DNA of 19,008 bases, from NCBI GenBank assembly GCA_016218905.1, contig JACRCS010000238.1, positions 1 to 19,008 of the forward strand, read 5' to 3'. Shown in pieces: positions 16,251 to 19,008 of the stretch. The position numbers were made by a program, and so were the translations under genes. Position 1 is the first letter of the stretch. Each line of letters begins with the position of its first letter. The notes beneath the pieces are model-generated. The model saw only the letters and a program-made list of their open reading frames with translations, ran no database searches and was not told the DNA's origin. The stretch is from Deltaproteobacteria bacterium (lineage in GTDB: Bacteria; Desulfobacterota_C; Deferrisomatia; Deferrisomatales; JACRMM01).

Positions 16251-16261
16251 CTGTGTTGCTC
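16245..16261. promoter_or_regulatory. Second inverted repeat overlapping the putative -35
   Basis: GAGCAAC-TGT-GTTGCTC has perfect 7-bp arms and overlaps the putative -35 hexamer. It may be a second protein-binding site; its sequence differs from the palindrome at 16196, so a different factor would be needed. Confidence 0.35.
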
Positions 16262-16306
16262 TTCCGGCGAGCAGTGGGCTCAGCTCGCGGGTGCATGCTC
16301 TGCAAA

Positions 16307-16324
16307 ACGAGACTTCCTTCTCGT
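16307..16324 (-). terminator. Weak intrinsic terminator after the flavoprotein gene
   Basis: Read on the minus strand, ACGAGA-AGGAAG-TCTCGT forms a 6-bp stem whose last T starts a short TTTT run (16307-16304). It lies about 12 bp after the stop of the Isf-like gene and ahead of the ubiD promoter, so it may separate the two units. The stem is short and the T-run is only four bases. Confidence 0.4.
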
Positions 16325-16336
16325 GGGTCGGTTTTT

Positions 16337-16918
16337 TTACTCCTCCCCCCGCGTCCGAACCAGCGCCCGGAGGATGTTCTCTCCGAGCGCCCGCGCGGCT
16401 GCGAGGCTCTGGGGCTGCTTCAACACCTCGCCTCTCTCCCGGGCCACGGCCGACACGCCGTTGAGGACCGCGGGGACGCAATAGATCCCGAGCGAGAGGA
16501 GGAAGCTGTAGATCACGTTCAGGACCGTTCCCTGGGAGTTGGGAGCGTTCCCGACGGCGATGGCCCCCCCGAAGCAGATCCGGTCCCGGAACGGGTGCGT
16601 GTGGAGGACGCAGTGGAAGCGGTTGAAGGCGGGCTGGAGTTGGGCCGAGACGTTCCGGTTGTAGACCGGGCTCCCCACGAGGAGCGCGCCGCAAGCCGCG
16701 ACCTTCGGCCAGAGCTCCTGCCAATCGTCTTCGATCACGCAGGTGTGATCGAGCTCGCAGGCGTCGCAGGCGAGGCAGGGCCCGACCTCCTCCCGACTCA
16801 AATAGAACTTCTCCACCCGGTGTCCGGCCGCGGCGAAGGGCTCGGCCGCCGCGTCGACGAGTGCCTCCGTGTTGCCTCCTTCCCTCGGGCTGCCTGAGAC
16901 CGCGACGACGCGGAACAT
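16337..16918 (-). CDS. Iron-sulfur flavoprotein (Isf-like), NADPH-dependent FMN reductase family
   Basis: A 193-residue flavodoxin-fold protein. The FMN phosphate loop GSPREGGNTEAL (about 9-20) and the later GSPVYNRNVSAQLQ motif (82-95) mark the NADPH-dependent FMN reductase family. Between them is a compact cysteine motif, Cys48-x2-Cys51-x2-Cys54-x5-Cys60, with the spacing of the 4Fe-4S ligands of the archaeal iron-sulfur flavoprotein Isf. It probably moves single electrons between ferredoxin-like donors and FMN or oxygen species; the physiological role in bacteria is unclear. The ATG at 16918 follows AAGGGAGG. It lies upstream of the ubiD operon on the same strand, with a hairpin and a new promoter between, so co-transcription is doubtful. 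A flavin-supply role for prFMN enzymes is speculation. Confidence 0.85.
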   Translation of the reverse strand: MFRVVAVSGSPREGGNTEALVDAAAEPFAAAGHRVEKFYLSREEVGPCLACDACELDHTCVIEDDWQELWPKVAACGALLVGSPVYNRNVSAQLQPAFNRFHCVLHTHPFRDRICFGGAIAVGNAPNSQGTVLNVIYSFLLSLGIYCVPAVLNGVSAVARERGEVLKQPQSLAAARALGENILRALVRTRGEE

Positions 16919-17505
16919 CTAACCTCCCTTCTGCGTGCTGAGTACCGACAACGCGTGACTAGACGCGTGACAGGTGAGACGTGACGAGTGACGGGTGAGA
17001 ACGCCTCGTGAGGAGCGACGAGCTCGTAGCCTATCTCCCTCTTCACGTGCCCCGAATGCAAGTCGCAGCGTCCGTGGCGTGGGCGGGGGTCCTCCGGCGG
17101 AGGGGATCCGGCCGCACCAACGCGCCAGAAACCTTCGCGGAGGCTGAGAAGTTGCGCTGAAGACGGGGGTGGAGAACGGGCGGTGTTCTGGAAGCCGCGT
17201 TCAGCTTGGGCCGGAACGCACACCTCCGCGTCCCGTCCGCGGACCCTCCATGCGCCGCCGTCCGGTACCGGTCCCGCCCAGACTGGCCATCGAGGCCGAG
17301 AAAGCTCCAGGGGCTCCGGCTCAGCCTGTCGAGCCGGCCGGCGTCCCGCACCCTTCCCCAGCGAGGGTGGTCTGGGGCGCGGAACGCTCGCGCGAGGACG
17401 CCGGACTTTCGCGTTGACAGGCCCGCGCGCCGAAGGCTAGCGTTCCCCCATCCGGAGGGTCGGGATGGGGAGAGGGCCGGACCCGGGAACAGCAGGAAGA
17501 ACAGC
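16919..17505. other. Intergenic stretch without a recognised gene
   Basis: Apart from the short repeats at 16950-17001, this stretch has only compositional open frames on both strands, rich in Arg, Pro and Ser, with no family resemblance or credible ribosome binding site. It forms the left part of an accessory region that carries an IS91 remnant. I see no tRNA or rRNA signature. Confidence 0.45.
16950..17001. repeat. Degenerate short tandem repeats (ACGCGTGAC / GTGAcgaGTGAcgg type)
   Basis: ACGCGTGAC occurs at 16951-16959 and again at 16963-16971. GTGAG, GTGACGAGTGACGG and GTGAG follow within 30 bp. The units are about 10-12 bp and imperfect, just upstream of the flavoprotein gene. Confidence 0.5.
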
Positions 17506-17538
17506 GGCGCCGCCGCCGAGCAACTCGGCCGCGGCGCC
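17506..17538. terminator. Long GC-rich hairpin, terminator-like
   Basis: A 15-bp stem (17506-17520 with 17524-17538) with one mismatch closes a CAA loop. The plus-strand continuation is TCTTTGCG, a short T-rich tail. It is the strongest hairpin I found in the window. It follows no recognised gene, so it may end an unannotated transcript or be part of the insertion-sequence remnant beside it. Confidence 0.4.
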
Positions 17539-17558
17539 TCTTTGCGTTAAGGTCAGGA

Positions 17559-17577
17559 CGACTTCACGAGGAAGTCG
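17559..17577. other. Hairpin upstream of the IS91 remnant
   Basis: CGACTTC-ACGAG-GAAGTCG is a perfect 7-bp stem. It lies 21 bp after the larger hairpin and about 115 bp before recognisable transposase sequence. It could be a remnant of an IS91 end; the match to any defined terIS/oriIS was not tested. Confidence 0.3.
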
Positions 17578-17690
17578 CGTCGGGGAGCCCACGGAGGGCG
17601 GGACCGACGAGACCGGTAGCCCGGCGGGCGCGCGGACGAGCGCAGGACGTGCTCGCATCGAGCAGGCCACGCGTGCTCCGCGTAGCCCGG

Positions 17691-18011
17691 CTGCCAGCCG
17701 ACGAGTTCATCCGGCGCTTCCTGTTACACGTCTTGCCCCGCGGCCTACAGCGGATCCGTCACTACGGATTTCTGTCCCACCGGACTAAGAAGCACACGCT
17801 CGCGCGCTGCCGCAGGCTCCTGGCCGCGCCCCCGCCGACGGACAAGCCCCTCCCGGTCGACCCCCGTGAGGCCATCTTGGCCCTGACAGGGGTCGACATC
17901 CAGCGCTGCCCGAACTGCGGCAGCCCGAACCTCGCCCGAGTCCGCGTCCTGTCCCGGACGCAACCCTGGCCCCCGATCCGTGCCCCTCCGGTGACGCAGG
18001 CACACACGTAA
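17691..18011 (+). pseudogene. IS91-family transposase, C-terminal remnant
   Basis: About 106 residues match the C-terminal part of IS91-type Y2 rolling-circle transposases: LPADEFIRRFLLHVLPRGLQ, RIRHYGFLSHRTKKHTLARC, RRLL, then LTGVDIQRCPNCGSPNL with a CPxC zinc-type pair and a normal stop. A full protein is close to 400 residues, so the catalytic tyrosine and HUH region are missing, and upstream sequence in this frame (from 17649) no longer resembles the family. It is therefore 5'-truncated and inactive. The sequence still reads without stops, so decay may be recent or selection neutral. IS91 elements move adjacent DNA by one-ended rolling-circle transfer, which fits the accessory nature of what follows. 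Confidence 0.75.
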
Positions 18012-18450
18012 CTCGGGTGTCGCCTCAGGCGCCTCTGATCGAGACGCCCTCGGATAGGTCTGGCTTTTCCTCCAAAAACCGCGGTAGAAACGCACCCAAG
18101 GGGGTGCTCATGAGCTCGAACCCGCTTGCCTTCCCATGCCGTACCCGACCCAGACGGGCCGCAAGACCCCGCCCCCGCCCGCCCTTTGCCCGACACCTCG
18201 CGGAACTCGCCCCCTCTATGCTCGTTACAAAACCCATAGAAACTGAGCCGGCGTCGAGCCCTCTCGCCGAAACGGCTTCGTTCAACAGGTTGTATCCGGA
18301 ATGCCGCTCAGCCTCCGGGGAGCTGCCCGGATAATGGAGACTCAGCGCTCGCAGCGGCTCTGCTGCTCGCACTCCGGATACAACTCTAGTCGTTCCCAAA
18401 TAGGACCACGAAAAGTCATTGAACCATCACTGAATTCATGAGGGCATTCA
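18012..18450. other. Intergenic stretch without a recognised gene
   Basis: It lies between the IS91 remnant and the small gene at 18451. It holds the 12-bp inverted repeat at 18289/18373 and a small CGCC-TCA-GGCG dyad at 18021-18031. A minus-strand frame stays open across 18025-18399 but has no recognised family or ribosome binding site. Part of it may be the lost or flanking end of the IS91 element. Confidence 0.4.
18289..18384. repeat. Fold-back element with 12-bp perfect inverted repeat
   Basis: GTTGTATCCGGA at 18289-18300 and its exact reverse complement at 18373-18384 frame a 72-bp interior. The bases just inside the arms remain loosely similar. The element could be a small palindromic repeat or a non-autonomous transposon relic. 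The ends do not fit integron attC polarity. Confidence 0.55.
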
Positions 18451-18861
18451 ATGTCTGGACGAAACATCTTTGCTGATATGCGACGGGCTGGAATGGGGGT
18501 TGGCGTATCCAAGACAAAGCTGTCGGACGCTATGCTCGCCATTCTCCTCCAACTCCCCACCGGCTCGGCTGACCTAAAGGAAACCATCATCCGTAACCTC
18601 GGCATGCTGGGTCAGATGGCGCCAACTCGCGATCTGGATCAAGCATGGAATCAGACCAAGAAGAAGGCCGCCAAGCTCTACCCCGACAAGTTCATATTGG
18701 GTCCGAGGAATATCCTGAGCTGGAACGACGGCACGACGAAAACTCTCGACAAAGACATCTCGCCGGCAAACTTCAAGAAACTAAACGATCTGGCGGATGC
18801 AGCGGGGTGTACTGTCAACGCCCTCGTCTCTCAGCTTATTAAGGCATACAAGCAGAAATAG
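18451..18861 (+). CDS. Small hypothetical protein with RHH-like C-terminus
   Basis: A 136-residue, lysine-rich protein I do not recognise. The C-terminal stretch (about 103-134, ISPANFKKLNDLADAAGCTVNALVSQLIKAYKQK) has the strand-helix-turn-helix rhythm of ribbon-helix-helix DNA-binding domains (L..LA...G.tv..Lv...I..Y); that is inference from pattern. The middle has a Trp/Lys-rich segment with a PDKFILGPRNILSW phrase. The ATG at 18451 has a short AGGG site six bases upstream. Blocks counted at 18661 and 18721 are 53% and 50% GC, against 68% at 6001, suggesting transfer. It lies after an IS91 remnant and is followed immediately by an attC-like hairpin, so it may be a gene cassette. Confidence 0.7.
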   Translation: MSGRNIFADMRRAGMGVGVSKTKLSDAMLAILLQLPTGSADLKETIIRNLGMLGQMAPTRDLDQAWNQTKKKAAKLYPDKFILGPRNILSWNDGTTKTLDKDISPANFKKLNDLADAAGCTVNALVSQLIKAYKQK

Positions 18862-18923
18862 GGCTAACGAGCGAATGCACGGGACACGGATAGAGCCCCG
18901 TGCCCGTGATCCATCCGTTCGCC
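18862..18923 (+). other. attC-like foldable element directly after the small gene
   Basis: It begins one base after the stop codon of the preceding gene. Outer boxes GGCTAAC (18862-18868) and GTTCGCC (18917-18923) are complementary at six of seven bases and carry the AAC/GTT core of integron recombination sites. Inside, CACGGG-A-CACGG pairs with CCGTG-CCCGTG, leaving one extrahelical A and an 8-nt loop; ATG/CAT extends it past a 3-nt bulge. Length, 62 bp, is normal for attC. Against it, GTTCGCC departs from the GTTRRRY consensus. A plain terminator is less likely because no T-run follows. Confidence 0.35.
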
Positions 18924-18929
18924 GCAAGA

Positions 18930-18958
18930 TTGACGGAAGGAGCCGGATGGCGTACGCT
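18930..18958 (+). promoter_or_regulatory. Putative promoter of the terminal antitoxin-like gene
   Basis: TTGACG (18930-18935, five of six consensus bases) and TACGCT (18953-18958) are 17 bp apart and lie 28 bp or more before the ATG at 18986. The -10 lies inside the palindrome at 18949-18970, the arrangement expected for an autoregulated toxin-antitoxin promoter. Confidence 0.5.
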
Positions 18959-18970
18959 TTTACGTACGCC
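18949..18970. promoter_or_regulatory. Palindromic operator candidate
   Basis: GGCGTACG-CTTTTA-CGTACGCC has perfect 8-bp arms and a 6-bp centre. It overlaps the putative -10 and ends 5 bp before the AGGAGG site of the next gene. It could be bound by the gene's own product. Confidence 0.55.
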
Positions 18971-18985
18971 AGAGGAGGTTGCCCG

Positions 18986-19008
18986 ATGACAAGCATTACG
19001 GCCACAGA
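18986..19008 (+). CDS. Start of a probable Phd/YefM-type antitoxin gene (truncated by window end)
   Basis: Only seven codons and two bases are visible: MTSITAT. An AGAGGAGG ribosome binding site lies nine bases upstream. Many Phd/YefM antitoxins begin with this type of sequence (M-x-x-I-x-A-T-E-A-R-x-x-F). The promoter with an embedded palindrome supports this. The call rests on seven residues plus regulation, so it is a prediction about the unseen sequence. Confidence 0.4.

Noticed and set aside
16950..17001. The GTGA-rich repeats as a CRISPR array
   Set aside because: Units are only about 10-12 bp, imperfect and without spacers of uniform length; no cas gene is present.
18289..18384. The inverted repeat as an integron attC site
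   Set aside because: The arms read GTT...AAC, the reverse of the AAC...GTT polarity needed at attC ends, and no GTTRRRY box follows.
18025..18399. A 124-codon minus-strand frame downstream of the IS91 remnant
   Set aside because: No ribosome binding site, no recognised family, and it runs through the inverted repeat; possibly a chance frame in IS-flanking DNA.

Overview
The window comes from a high-GC bacterium: a 60-nt block counted at 6001 is 68% GC. A split nuoC/nuoD complex I operon, a branched-chain-type (HAAT) ABC transporter interleaved with UbiD decarboxylases, an orphan NMT1/SsuA-like binding protein and an IS91-type remnant together resemble environmental lineages such as Candidatus Rokubacteria/Methylomirabilota or soil Deltaproteobacteria. 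That placement is inference; the window holds no rRNA or other phylogenetic marker.

Region 1 (1-4973, minus strand) is the front of a complex I operon, transcribed nuoA-nuoB-nuoC-nuoD-[NuoF C-terminal cluster domain fused to a GltD-like FAD/NAD(P)H oxidoreductase]-nuoG (cut by the window edge). There is no nuoE and no FMN/NADH-binding part of NuoF. The fusion occupies the nuoEF position, so electrons may enter this complex through a GltD-type flavoprotein. Region 2 (4974-5852) has no convincing gene; it carries a possible nuo promoter and several hairpins.

Region 3 (5853-7346, plus strand) is a single gene for an amine-oxidase-like FAD oxidoreductase with a C-terminal Rieske domain. Region 4 (7497-16181, minus strand) is one compact operon: ubiD-livK-livM-livH-livG-livF-ubiD-nmt1. 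Most junctions in the liv part overlap. The layout suggests import of a carboxylated, probably aromatic or unsaturated, compound and its prFMN-dependent (de)carboxylation. A promoter-like pair and a perfect 16-bp palindrome sit just ahead of the first gene, which looks like repressor control.

Region 5 (16337-16918, minus strand) is an iron-sulfur flavoprotein (Isf-like) with the compact four-cysteine motif, followed by a weak terminator-like hairpin. Region 6 (16919-19008) is accessory DNA: degenerate GTGA-type repeats, strong hairpins, a 5'-truncated IS91-family transposase, a 12-bp inverted repeat, and a small gene of lower GC with an RHH-like C-terminus. That gene is followed at once by a 62-bp foldable element resembling an integron attC site. 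At the very edge, a promoter overlapping a palindrome precedes an ORF beginning MTSITAT, which looks like a Phd/YefM-type antitoxin. This last part may be a mobile cassette or toxin-antitoxin island.
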